In this document: positions 27,592 through 36,700 of the stretch, one piece after another
Position numbering within the stretch: position 1 is the first letter of the stretch
Layout of the letters: each line of letters begins with the position of its first letter
Assembly (NCBI RefSeq): GCF_012849555.1
Contig: NZ_CP051685.1
Location: 1,550,001 to 1,614,000, forward strand
Direction: 5' to 3'
DNA: 64,000 nt
Origin: Massilia forsythiae
Lineage (GTDB): Bacteria; Pseudomonadota; Gammaproteobacteria; Burkholderiales; Burkholderiaceae_D
The notes under the pieces: generated by a model
What the model was told of the DNA's origin: nothing
What the model saw: only the letters and a program-made list of their open reading frames with translations
Database searches by the model: none
Position numbers and translations under genes: made by a program

Positions 27592-28476
27592 TCATGGCGC
27601 CAAATCGGTGCCGGGCGCGCCGGCGCCCTGCGCCCGGCCGCGCGCCTGGTCGTAGGCGCGCAGCGCCTGCGCATTGATGCGGTCGCGCTCCTCGTCGCGC
27701 AGCCAGCCCCACTTGTTGAAATAGCGCGCGGCCGACACCAGGTGGTGCCAGAACAGGCGCCAGCTGCGGTACGAACCGCGCGCGTCGTCGTGCACGATGG
27801 CCACGTGCGGCACGAACACGGTGCGCGCGATGCGCCCGATGCGGCGCGACAGGTCGACATCCTCGAAGTACAGGAAGAAGCGCTCGTCGAACAGGCCGGC
27901 GCGCAGCACCGTCTCGACCCGCATCAGCATGCAGCAGCCGGACAAGGCCGGCACCTCCATCACCCGGCTGTAACCGCTGCCGTGCAGTTCGTAGCGTGCC
28001 CGCCGCCCGCTGGAGCGGTGCAGCAGCGGAAAGAAACGGCGCACCAGCAGTTCGAGCGGATGCGGCAGCAGCTTGCACAGCGGCTGCAGGCTGCCGTCCG
28101 GATAATGCACGCGCGGCGCCACCAGGCCCGCCTCGGGATGCTGCTCCATGTAGGCCAGCAGCTTGCCGATGCCGTCCAGCGGCAGCTGGATGTCCGGATT
28201 GAGCACCAGGTGGTAGCTGCTGCCGGCGTCCGCCGCGGCGCGCAAGGCGCCGTTGTGCGCGCGCGCATAGCCGGGATTGTCCGGCTGGTGCCGGTACAGC
28301 GCGCCGAAGCGCTGCGCCAGCGAACGCAGGGCATCGGTGCGCGAATTGTCGATCACATACACCAGCATGCCCGGCCTGCCGGTGGTGACGCTGGCCAGCA
28401 GCCGTTCGATCCGTTCCGGCCGGTCGTGATAGCAGACGACGCAGCAGCTGCTGCGCGCGCCGGCGGCCGCATTCAT
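27592..28476 (-). CDS. Glycosyltransferase family 2 (rhamnosyltransferase-like)
   Basis: 294 residues from the chosen ATG. GT-A fold features: CCVVCYHDRPERIERLLASV at the start, VIDNS, NPGYARAHNGAL, LNPDIQL (DxD-like metal site region), and the acceptor-side signature SGCCMLMRVETVLRAGLFDE followed by FFLYFEDVDLSRRI, typical of enzymes adding rhamnose or similar sugars to cell-surface polysaccharides. The frame extends to a GTG at 28590 through a 12-bp tandem repeat; that start is possible, but the extension (SGAI/SRAI repeats) is not family-like. It converges on the transporter gene (18 bp apart) and lies next to an O-antigen ligase-like gene. Confidence 0.85.
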   Translation of the reverse strand: MNAAAGARSSCCVVCYHDRPERIERLLASVTTGRPGMLVYVIDNSRTDALRSLAQRFGALYRHQPDNPGYARAHNGALRAAADAGSSYHLVLNPDIQLPLDGIGKLLAYMEQHPEAGLVAPRVHYPDGSLQPLCKLLPHPLELLVRRFFPLLHRSSGRRARYELHGSGYSRVMEVPALSGCCMLMRVETVLRAGLFDERFFLYFEDVDLSRRIGRIARTVFVPHVAIVHDDARGSYRSWRLFWHHLVSAARYFNKWGWLRDEERDRINAQALRAYDQARGRAQGAGAPGTDLAP

Positions 28477-28504
28477 GATGCCGGCCGGCGCACGTGGCGC
28501 CGGT

Positions 28505-28552
28505 CCGGGTATCGTTCCGGATATCGCTCTGGATATTGCGCCGGATATCGCT
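28505..28552. repeat. 12-bp tandem repeat before the GT2 gene
   Basis: Four units close to CCGGATATCGCT (two exact, two diverged). If the longer GT2 start is used they encode repeated (S-x-A/T-I) tetrapeptides. They may equally be untranslated leader sequence. Confidence 0.7.
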
Positions 28553-28671
28553 TCGCCTGTCCGTTCATCGCTGTCCTCGCGCTGCTGCACATGAACTCAG
28601 AGCCGCCGCGCTGCTCGGCGGTTGCAGCGCAATCGCGCGGGGTTGTGCAAGATCAGTTGGTACGCCGCTTA

Positions 28672-28842
28672 GAACCTATCCCAGTAGGGAGAGGGAAGTT
28701 GATGACGACATGCGCGTAGGCGATGCTTGGCAAGCGCGGGCAAGGCACGAGGAGGCGCATGGCGAGCCATGCAACGACGAGCAACGCAGCACCCGCTTGT
28801 CAAGCGCGTCAGCAACGACCGGTTCCCTACTGAGATAGGTTC
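28672..28842. mobile_element. 171-bp MITE-like element with terminal inverted repeats
   Basis: The left end GAACCTATCCCAGTAGGGA and the right end (read inward) GAACCTATCTCAGTAGGGA differ at one base. TTA precedes the left end (28669-28671) and follows the right end (28843-28845), a 3-bp direct repeat as expected of a target duplication of the TNA type used by some IS5-family transposases. The interior has no convincing gene. The right-hand TTA is the stop codon (TAA) of the neighbouring minus-strand ligase-like gene, which insertion has regenerated. The parent transposon is not in the window. Confidence 0.8.
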
Positions 28843-29853
28843 TTAGCGCCGGCGTGCCGTCGGCGGCGCCGTGCGCAGGCCCGCACCCCGGACGCGCGCC
28901 GCAGCGCCCTCGTCCGGCGCCGGATGGACGTATTCGCTGCTCAGGCACCAGCCCATCAGCAGGAATACCGTCAATGCGTAGAACAGGCTGGCCTGCATCG
29001 ACCGGAAAATCGCCTCCGCCAGGCTGAAACCGGCGTAGGCCAGCACCAGCGACAGCCCGGCCACAGCCGCCGCCCGCTGCGCGCCGCCCCTGCGCGTCCG
29101 GCGCAGCCGTCCCGCGAAAAAAGCCAGCGGCGCCAGCAGGGTCGCGCTCCAGGCCAGCAGCCCCGGCACGCCGCGCGTGACCAGCGCCTGCAGCGCGTCG
29201 TTGTGCAGGTGCGTCGGCGCCGGACTGGCGGCCAGCGCCGGCCGCGCGTCGCCGCTGCCGGCCAGCAGCGACGCCGCCAGCCCGGCCGCCACGCCGGCCA
29301 TGGCGATGCGGCGCAGCAGCGGCGTGCCGGCATGGGCGGCGCCGGCCAGCGCCAGCAGGGCCAGGCACAGCGACAGGTCGCCGAACATGCTCGGATCCAT
29401 CAGGCCGCCGGGCTGCGCCCAGCCGGGCGCGAAGCGTTGCCAGCCGGCGAAGGCCAGGCCGCCCAGCGCGCCGCCGGCCGCGCCCAGCCACAGCGCGCGC
29501 AGCGCCGGGCGCGCCACCTGCACCACCAGCATGGCGGCCGCCATCAGGCACATGCGCGCCGGCGTCTCCAGCGCCGCGGCGCCCTCGCCGCGGGCGAGCG
29601 CCAGCAGCGCGGCCAGGGCGAAATGGACCAGGAAAGCCAGCAGCACCCAGCGCGTGCGTGGCCAGTGCGCGCGCAGCAGGCGCCAGCCGGCGCGCCACCA
29701 GCACAGGGCGGTGGCGAGGAACAGGAAGCCGGCCAGGCCGATCCCGAAGCCGGACACCAGGCTCGGCAACGGAAACAGCAGCACCAGCGCCGCCGCCCAG
29801 GCTTGCCGGACATCCCGGACATATTCGCTGCGCCAATCGGCAAGACGATGCAT
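28843..29853 (-). CDS. O-antigen ligase-like (Wzy/WaaL family) membrane protein, short form
   Basis: 336 residues from the ATG at 29853, with roughly ten hydrophobic segments. The closing block THLHNDALQALVTRGVPGLL is the periplasmic signature of O-antigen ligase/polymerase proteins. In usual family members about 100 residues lie between the 'SLLSGSRGGW' helix and the HLHN motif; here SLLAGSGDARPALAASPAPT leads straight into HLHND, so the large periplasmic loop is essentially missing. The protein may be inactive or have altered specificity. Its stop codon coincides with the target duplication of the adjacent MITE. The start is uncertain: the frame stays open to 29919 and no clear ribosome-binding site is seen. 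Confidence 0.72.
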   Translation of the reverse strand: MHRLADWRSEYVRDVRQAWAAALVLLFPLPSLVSGFGIGLAGFLFLATALCWWRAGWRLLRAHWPRTRWVLLAFLVHFALAALLALARGEGAAALETPARMCLMAAAMLVVQVARPALRALWLGAAGGALGGLAFAGWQRFAPGWAQPGGLMDPSMFGDLSLCLALLALAGAAHAGTPLLRRIAMAGVAAGLAASLLAGSGDARPALAASPAPTHLHNDALQALVTRGVPGLLAWSATLLAPLAFFAGRLRRTRRGGAQRAAAVAGLSLVLAYAGFSLAEAIFRSMQASLFYALTVFLLMGWCLSSEYVHPAPDEGAAARVRGAGLRTAPPTARRR

Positions 29854-30099
29854 GGGAAGAGGTGACGCTGCGCCATCGATGCGTCGAAGCGACGCGGCCG
29901 CGCCGGCCATCCGCGGCATGCCGTCGATGCGGCATGCACGCGGCGCCGGCGCACCATGGACACAGTCTAGCGCCGCCCTGGGCGGCTGCGCAGCGGAACC
30001 GATGCGGGTTTGCGATGGCGCGATCCGGCGCCGCCGCCGTGCTGTGCGGCGTTGCAGCCATCGGACGCCGGCGCGGACCAGACGCGCGGCGCCAGGCGA

Positions 30100-31860
30100 T
30101 CAGAATGCCGTGTTGGCGCGCATCACCGGATACAGGTTGAGGCGCTCGTCCCACGAAGCATGGCGGCGCGCAAAGAATTCCAGGCGCGCATGCGGGTTCT
30201 TGGCGAACGCGGCGTCGGTCTCGACCTTGCGGCGGAACTCGGCGGCCAGCGCCGGATCGCGCGCCATCTGCGCGCGCGCGACATCCTCGGCCACGTACTC
30301 TTCCATGTACTCCTTGCGCTCGAAGGCGTTGTTGAATTCGCCCCAGGCCAGCAGCGAATCCGGCGCCTGCGGCTCGAACAGCGCCATCACCAGGCGCGCC
30401 TTGGGTTGCGCGATCGGCACGAACAGCGCGCCCTTGGCCAGCGCCCGCGCTTCCTGTTTCCAGCTGCCCTGTACCGTCAGGCGCTGGTGCGATTCGAAGG
30501 AACCAGGCGCGAACGTCGCCTTGTCGGCGCGGAAGGTTTCGACATCGGCGGCGCCGACCGCCTTGTCCAGCGTGCGGTAGGCGATGCCGTGCTGGACCAG
30601 CTTGGCGGACACCATCTGCGCATAGGCCGCCGGCACCACGTAGCCGGCGCCCGGCGCGTTCACGCGCAGGTCTTCCACGACCTCGTCGCGCAGCGGCACG
30701 TGCCACACCTGCGGCTTGCTTTCGTCGTAGCGCGTCATCAGCATGCCGGACACGTCGGACAGGGTGCGCGTATAGGCATAGCCCTGGAAATCGACCATCG
30801 TGGTCTTGTCCGTGGTGCGATAGGTCAGCGCCACCGGCTGGCCGGCCAAATGCCGGGCCCGGTCGTCGGCGTCGCGCGCCGCCTGCTGCCATTGCTGGCC
30901 GTGCCGGGCCACCTGCTGCAGCACCGACACCACGGCATTGTGGGTCACGCGCACGCGGGTCGGGTAATCCTTCCAGGAATGGGTCTCGACCAGCATCGCC
31001 ATGCGGTTGCGCAATTGAAAATAGCCGGTCGAGAAGCGCGGCTCGGACACGCTGTCGACGAAGCCGGAGGCCGGATCGTCGGTCTCCTTGAACGACATGT
31101 AATAGGACTGCGGCGACGAACCCTGCTTGGTGATGTCGCCGATCACGCCGGCGCGCAGCGCCAGGCCGGCCTGGCGGAATGCCGCATCGCCCGAATACAC
31201 CGGCTCGACCTGGATCGAGACGTCGTGCTGGAACATGGCGCCGTCGGTGACGTGCAGGTCGACGTAGGTGAGCGGGTCCCAGGCGTTGACCAGGGCCAGC
31301 ATCGCCTGCATCTCGGGCGCGTCGGCTTTCACGTAGTCGCGGTTCAGGTTGAAATTCTGGGCGGTGGTGCGCCAGCCCATCTCGACCGGGCCGCGCTGGT
31401 TGGGACGGTTCCACTTGGCGAAGCGCTCGTGGCCGTCGACGTTGAACACCGGCACGAACAGGAAGACCTGCTTGCCCAGCACGCCCGGCGCCACGCGGCC
31501 TTCCAGCATTTCGCGCAGCGCCAGGAAGCCGGCATCCTTGCCGTCGATCTCGCCGGCGTGGATGCCGCCCTGGATCAGCGTCACCGGCAGGCCGCGCCTG
31601 GCCGCCTGCGCGGGCGTGAACACGCCGTCGGCGTTCACCGCCAGCGCCAGCATCGGCCGCCCTTCCGGGGTCGTGCCGAACTGGAAGCATTTCACCTGCT
31701 TCGGATAGGCTTGCTGGAAAGCGCCGCACAGCTTGACGACTTCGTCGTAGCGGCCGGTGGCGGTGAAGCCGGAGCGCTCCGACGCGGTGACCAGGTCGGG
31801 GGCGGCGTGCGACAGGGGAATGGCGGACAGCAGGGCCAGCAGTAACGCAGAACGAATCAT
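30100..31860 (-). CDS. Exported M14-family zinc carboxypeptidase
   Basis: 586 residues. The signal peptide is MIRSALLLALLSAIPLSHA. The M14 zinc motif is GGIHAGEIDGKD (His and Glu ligands), the third ligand is probably His in YVDLHVTDG, and the catalytic Glu is in MLVETHSWKDYP. The C-terminal ~250 residues form an extra domain with no recognised motif. The ATG at 31860 is used because it begins the signal peptide; upstream codons are part of an extragenic repeat. It probably trims peptides in the periplasm or outside the cell. Confidence 0.88.
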   Translation of the reverse strand: MIRSALLLALLSAIPLSHAAPDLVTASERSGFTATGRYDEVVKLCGAFQQAYPKQVKCFQFGTTPEGRPMLALAVNADGVFTPAQAARRGLPVTLIQGGIHAGEIDGKDAGFLALREMLEGRVAPGVLGKQVFLFVPVFNVDGHERFAKWNRPNQRGPVEMGWRTTAQNFNLNRDYVKADAPEMQAMLALVNAWDPLTYVDLHVTDGAMFQHDVSIQVEPVYSGDAAFRQAGLALRAGVIGDITKQGSSPQSYYMSFKETDDPASGFVDSVSEPRFSTGYFQLRNRMAMLVETHSWKDYPTRVRVTHNAVVSVLQQVARHGQQWQQAARDADDRARHLAGQPVALTYRTTDKTTMVDFQGYAYTRTLSDVSGMLMTRYDESKPQVWHVPLRDEVVEDLRVNAPGAGYVVPAAYAQMVSAKLVQHGIAYRTLDKAVGAADVETFRADKATFAPGSFESHQRLTVQGSWKQEARALAKGALFVPIAQPKARLVMALFEPQAPDSLLAWGEFNNAFERKEYMEEYVAEDVARAQMARDPALAAEFRRKVETDAAFAKNPHARLEFFARRHASWDERLNLYPVMRANTAF

Positions 31861-31926
31861 CGGGGAAGCTCCGGCAGGTGGGGAAGATACGAGCCGGAAA
31901 TTATAGACTGCAGGTGAAAAGAATCC

Positions 31927-31954
31927 GTCGTTCCCGCGCAGGCGGGAACCCATG
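31927..31954. repeat. Extragenic palindromic repeat (left of pair)
   Basis: A copy with GTTCCCGC / GCGGGAACCCATG arms. It faces the copy at 32024-32053 across ~70 bp, between the M14 and S41 peptidase genes. Confidence 0.8.
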
Positions 31955-32023
31955 TTGAGGATCCAGGGTCAGCGTCTTGAAGGCATTCACGTTGCTTTCG
32001 ACGTATTGGCTTTTGATGCTCAG

Positions 32024-32053
32024 CATGGGTCCCCGCCTGCGCGGGGACGACGG
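32024..32053. repeat. Extragenic palindromic repeat (right of pair)
   Basis: Inverse orientation to 31927-31954 and nearly identical to the copies at 411-440 and 49328-49357 (ATGGGTCCCCGCC at its left end). Confidence 0.8.
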
Positions 32054-32099
32054 CTATACGCATGCGCCGTTCACATGGTAACGCACTGCTACTGCAACA

Positions 32100-33686
32100 T
32101 TACTGGCGCACCCGCGGCAGCACCGCGATTTCCTTCGCCTGCGAGCGCACCAGTTCCATCGGCACGGCGCGCGCGCGCGAGGTCGGGCAGGTGTTGCCGG
32201 TGCGGTAGGCCAGCGCCGCGGCCAGCAAGCCCTCGCCGGTGTCGCCGATCGCGTGCGACAAATCGTCGGCCACGGTGCAGGTCGGCGCGAAACCGTCGGC
32301 GTAGTCGCCGAAGCCCTTGGCGTTGACGCCCTGGAACTCGATCGAGAAATAGGTGGTGCCGCAATTGTCGACCGGCGTGAAACCGTAGGGCTTGCCGCAG
32401 GTGGCGGCGCCGATGATGGTGACGTCGACGTCGATGCCGCGCAGGCCGTTGATCACCGCTTCGCTGGCCGAGCAGGTGCCCGCCGTGGTCAGCACGGTGA
32501 CGTGCTTCAGGTTCAGGTAAGGCAGCGCCTGCCCTGCCGGTACCGGGTTCGGCGAGGCGAAACCGTAGGCCGTGTTGCGGAACGGGATCGCCGACTGCGG
32601 CGCGGTCTTGCTGTTGTACACCGGACGCTCGAACGTCTTGCTGGCCGACGACGGGCCGGCGATCATGTAGCCCAGCTCGCTGGCGATGTAGAGCAGGCCG
32701 CCGCCGTTGTAGCGCATGTCGAGCACCAGGTCGGTCACGCCCTGGTTGCGGAACGTCGTGAACGTGTCGATCAGCTGTTTCTCGGCCACCGCGTTGTGGT
32801 CTTCGAAACTCAGGTAGCCGATCTTGCCGGTGGCGGTGTCGATCACCTTGGCGCTCTTTACCGAGGCGCTGCTGACCACGCTGGCGTTGATGGTGACGTC
32901 GAAGGTGGCGCCGGCGCGCTGGATGCTCAATTTGTGGGTCTCGCCGGCGTGCTCGGGGAACAGGCCGGCGTTGATCGCGGCCACGCCCGGCTTGTCGCTG
33001 GTGTTGACGAAGTCGATGCCGTCCACCGCGGTCAGCATGTCGCCGCGCCGGATGCCGGCGGCAGCGGCCGGCGAACCCGGCTCGACGATCGTCGCCAGCC
33101 AGGTACGCGGGGCGGTGGTGCTGCTGCGCGACCAGGTGACGCCATAGCCGACTTCCTCGCCGGCCGTGCTGAGCGCGTTCCACTCGGCCGTGGTGTAGGT
33201 GAAATGGAACTGGTCCTTGGGCTTGCCGGACGCGGTCAGGGCCGGGGTCTTCAGCTTGGCGAAATAATCCAGCGTATTGGTGAAATCCGCCATATAGAAA
33301 TCGTTCGGGATTTCGTTGTACCAGAGGTAGTAGCGGTCGGCCCAGCCGCGCAGGAATTTCAGCTCGTCCAGCAGCGTGCCCTGGCGGTCCGGGTAGGTCA
33401 GGCCATTGCTGTCGACACCGGTGCGCGGCGCCGCGCACAGGTTCTGGTAATTCGTGAAATCGGTCGGGATGATGTCCGGGGTGCGCGTGGTGGTGCCCGG
33501 CGTGCTGGGTGTGGCCGGCGTGGTCGTGGCGACCGGCGTGGTGCCGACGGCGGACGCACTGCCGGACGAGCCGCCCCCACCGCCGCCACAGGCGCTCAGC
33601 AGGACGGCGGCGGCGCAGGCGGCCAGGCGGGAAACGGCGGTCGCACGACCGCTGGCGAACGGCGAGATGGCGAATGGCGAGGTCAT
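32100..33686 (-). CDS. S41-family (C-terminal processing type) peptidase lipoprotein
   Basis: 528 residues. A lipoprotein signal peptide ends LSACGGGGGG, so it is probably anchored to a membrane by a lipidated Cys, followed by a Ser/Thr/Pro-rich tether (PVATTTPATPSTPGTTTRTP). A PDZ segment (PGSPAAAAGIRRGDMLTAVD) precedes the protease core with LVLDMRYNGGGLLYIASELG. The likely catalytic Ser is in CSASEAVINGLRG and the Lys in CGKPYGF. The family cleaves C-terminal tails of periplasmic proteins; the substrate here is unknown. Confidence 0.87.
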   Translation of the reverse strand: MTSPFAISPFASGRATAVSRLAACAAAVLLSACGGGGGGSSGSASAVGTTPVATTTPATPSTPGTTTRTPDIIPTDFTNYQNLCAAPRTGVDSNGLTYPDRQGTLLDELKFLRGWADRYYLWYNEIPNDFYMADFTNTLDYFAKLKTPALTASGKPKDQFHFTYTTAEWNALSTAGEEVGYGVTWSRSSTTAPRTWLATIVEPGSPAAAAGIRRGDMLTAVDGIDFVNTSDKPGVAAINAGLFPEHAGETHKLSIQRAGATFDVTINASVVSSASVKSAKVIDTATGKIGYLSFEDHNAVAEKQLIDTFTTFRNQGVTDLVLDMRYNGGGLLYIASELGYMIAGPSSASKTFERPVYNSKTAPQSAIPFRNTAYGFASPNPVPAGQALPYLNLKHVTVLTTAGTCSASEAVINGLRGIDVDVTIIGAATCGKPYGFTPVDNCGTTYFSIEFQGVNAKGFGDYADGFAPTCTVADDLSHAIGDTGEGLLAAALAYRTGNTCPTSRARAVPMELVRSQAKEIAVLPRVRQ

Positions 33687-33762
33687 GCAATCGATTATAG
33701 ACCTCGCCTTGGCCCGAAATGCAACCAACTGTAACAGTTGGAACGGCGCGACAGGGGCGCCG

Positions 33763-36700
33763 TCAGGCGGCGTGCGGCGTCGCTCCCGGCGCGTGGAAGG
33801 CGGCCAATAAATCCGCTTCCTTGCGCTTGGCCGCCGCCAGGTGGCGTTCCTTCACATGGCCGTAGCCGCGGATGTCTTCCGGGATGCTGGCGATCGCCAC
33901 CGCCTGCGCCAGCCGGTCCGCGCTCAGGCCCGGCAGCAGCGACTCGACCGTACGGCGGTATTCGCCGATCAATGCGCGTTCGGTCTTGCGCTCGGCGCTG
34001 TGGCCGAACGGATCGAACGCGGTGCCGCGCAAGCCCTTCATTTTGGCCAGCACCTTGAAGGCCTTCATCATCCACGGGCCGAATTCCTGCTTCACCAGGT
34101 GGCCGTCCTTGTCCTTCCTGGCGAACAGCGGCGGCGCCAGGTGGAACTTGATGGTGGTGTCGCCTTCGAACATGGCGTCGATCTTGTCCATGAAGGCCGG
34201 ATCGGTGTACAGGCGCGCCACTTCGTATTCGTCCTTGTAGGCCATCAGCTTGTACAGGTAGTGCGCCACCGCCTCGGTCAGGCGCGTGCCCTGGCCGAGC
34301 CGGCCTTCCATGGCGCGCACCCCGTCGACGAAGCGGCGGTAATCGGCGGCGTAATCCGCATTCTGATAAGCGCTCAACAGTTCCACGCGGCGCTTGATCA
34401 GGTCGTCCAGTCCTTGCGGCCGCTTGAACTCGATCACCTTGGCCGGCGTGGTCAGGCGCGCCACCGCGGCCGGGTCGTGCGCCGCCGTGCGGCCCCACTC
34501 GAAGGCGGCCTTGTTGAAGGCCACCGACACCGCGTTCAACTCGATCGCCTTCATGATCGAGGCTTCCCGCAGCGGCACGTGGCCCTTCTGGAACGCATAG
34601 CCCAGCATGAACATGTTGGTGGCGATGGCGTCGCCCATCAGGCCGGTGGCGATCTGGCCGGCGTCGATGAAGTCGACGTTGCCGGCACCGCAGGCCTGCA
34701 CGATGGCGCCGCGCGAGCCTTCGGCCGGGAATTGCCAGTCCGGGTTCTTGATGAAGGCGGCGGTGGTGGCGCCGCTGGCGTTCACCACGGCCCAGGTGCG
34801 CCCTTCTCCCATGCGCGACAGCGCGTCGCGGCTGGCGGTGACGATCTGGTCGCAGCCGATCACCAGGTCGGCGCTGCCGGTGCCGACGCGGGTCGAGTGC
34901 AGGTCTTGCTGCCTGTCCGCCAGGCGCACGTGCGACATCACCGGGCCGCCCTTCTGCGCCAGGCCGCTCATGTCCAGTACCAGCGCGCCCTTGCCTTCGA
35001 CGTGGGCGGCCACCGCCAGGATCTGGCCGACCGTCACCACGCCGGTGCCGCCGATGCCGGTCACCAGGATGCCGAACGGTTCCATCGTCGCCGGGATGCG
35101 CGGCATCGGCAGCGCCGGCGGCGCGGCTTGCGTGGCAGCCGGTTTCTTCGGCTTCTTGAGCGCGCCGCCCTCGACCGTGACGAAGCTCGGGCAAAACCCG
35201 CTGACGCAGGAAAAATCCTTGTTGCAGGACGACTGGTTGATCTGGCGCTTGCGTCCCAGTTCCGTTTCCAGCGGTTCCACCGACAGGCAGTTCGATTGCT
35301 TGGAGCAATCGCCGCAGCCCTCGCACACGGCCTCGTTGATCACGGCGCGCTTGGCCGGGTCGGGATATCCGCCGGCAAGCGCTCCGTTCGCGCTCGCCTT
35401 ACGACGGCGGCGCTTCTCGGAGGCGCAGGTCTGGTCGTAGATCATGGCCGACACGCCGGAGACCTCGCGCAGCTCCCTCTGCACGTCCATCAGGTCGGCG
35501 CGGTGGCGCACGGTCACGCCCTCGGCCCACGGATAATCGGCCGGATATTTATCCGGTTCGTCGGTGACGACGACGATGGGCTTGACGCCCTCGGCCGCCA
35601 GCTGGCGGCTGATTTTGCCCGGATCGAGCGGACCGTCGTGGGTCTGGCCGCCGGTCATCGCGACGGCATCGTTGTACAGGATTTTATAGGTGATGTTGAC
35701 CCTGGCCGCCACCGAGGCGCGGATCGCCAGCACGCCGGAATGGAAATAGGTGCCGTCGCCCAGGTTGGCGAACACGTGCTTTTCGTCGGTGAACGGCGCT
35801 TGCCCGATCCAGGTCGTGCCTTCCGCGCCCATGTGGGTAAAGGTCGAGGTCTCGCGGTCCATCCACAGCACCATGTAATGGCAGCCGATGCCGGCCAGCG
35901 CGCGCGAGCCTTCCGGCACCTTGGTCGAGCTGTTGTGCGGGCAACCGGAGCAAAAATAGGGGATGCGGTCGGTGTCCGGATTGGCCTTGGCCGGAATGCT
36001 CTTCAGCACCAGTTCCTTGGCTTCGAGGAAGGCGATGCGTTCGCGCACGCGTTCGGCCACCGGATGGCCGGCGCAGTAATGCGAGATGCGCGAGGCGATG
36101 GCCCGCGCGATCTGGGCCGGGTTCAGTTCGTAGGTGCCGGGCAGCAGCCAGTCGCCCTGGCCGGAACGGCTCTTGACGCTCCATTCGCCGCTGTCGTCGA
36201 ATTTACCGACCACGCGCGGGCGCTCGCCGTCCGGCAGGTTGTACAGCTCTTCCTTGAGCGCGTATTCCAGCACCTGCCGCTTTTCCTCGACCACCAGGAT
36301 CTCGTCCAGGCCGCGCGCGAATTCGTGCACGCCGACCGAGTCCAGCGGCCAGGTCATGCCGACTTTATAGACACGCAAGCCGATCTCGCGCGCCGCCTGC
36401 TCGTCGATGCCGAGGTCGGCCAGCGCCTGGCGCGTGTCGAGATAACTCTTGCCGGCGGTGATGATGCCGATCTTGGGCGCCGGGCTGTCCCAGATGATCT
36501 TGTTCAGCTTGTTGGCGCGCGCGTAGGCCAGCGCCGCGTACCATTTATAGTTGTTCATCCGCACTTCCTGGTCCAGCACGGCGTCCGGCCAGCGGATGTT
36601 CAGGCCGCCCGGCGGCATCTCGAAGTCGGCCGGGATGATCGTCTGCACCCGGTCCGGGTCGAGGTCGACCACGGCGCCGGATTCGATGATGTCGGTGACG

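Noticed and set aside
28676..31729. A 1017-codon minus-strand frame spanning the MITE, the ligase-like gene and most of the M14 peptidase
   Set aside because: The M14 and ligase-like genes are both in other frames with clear motifs and signal or membrane segments; this frame is Arg/Ala/Gly-rich and crosses gene boundaries.
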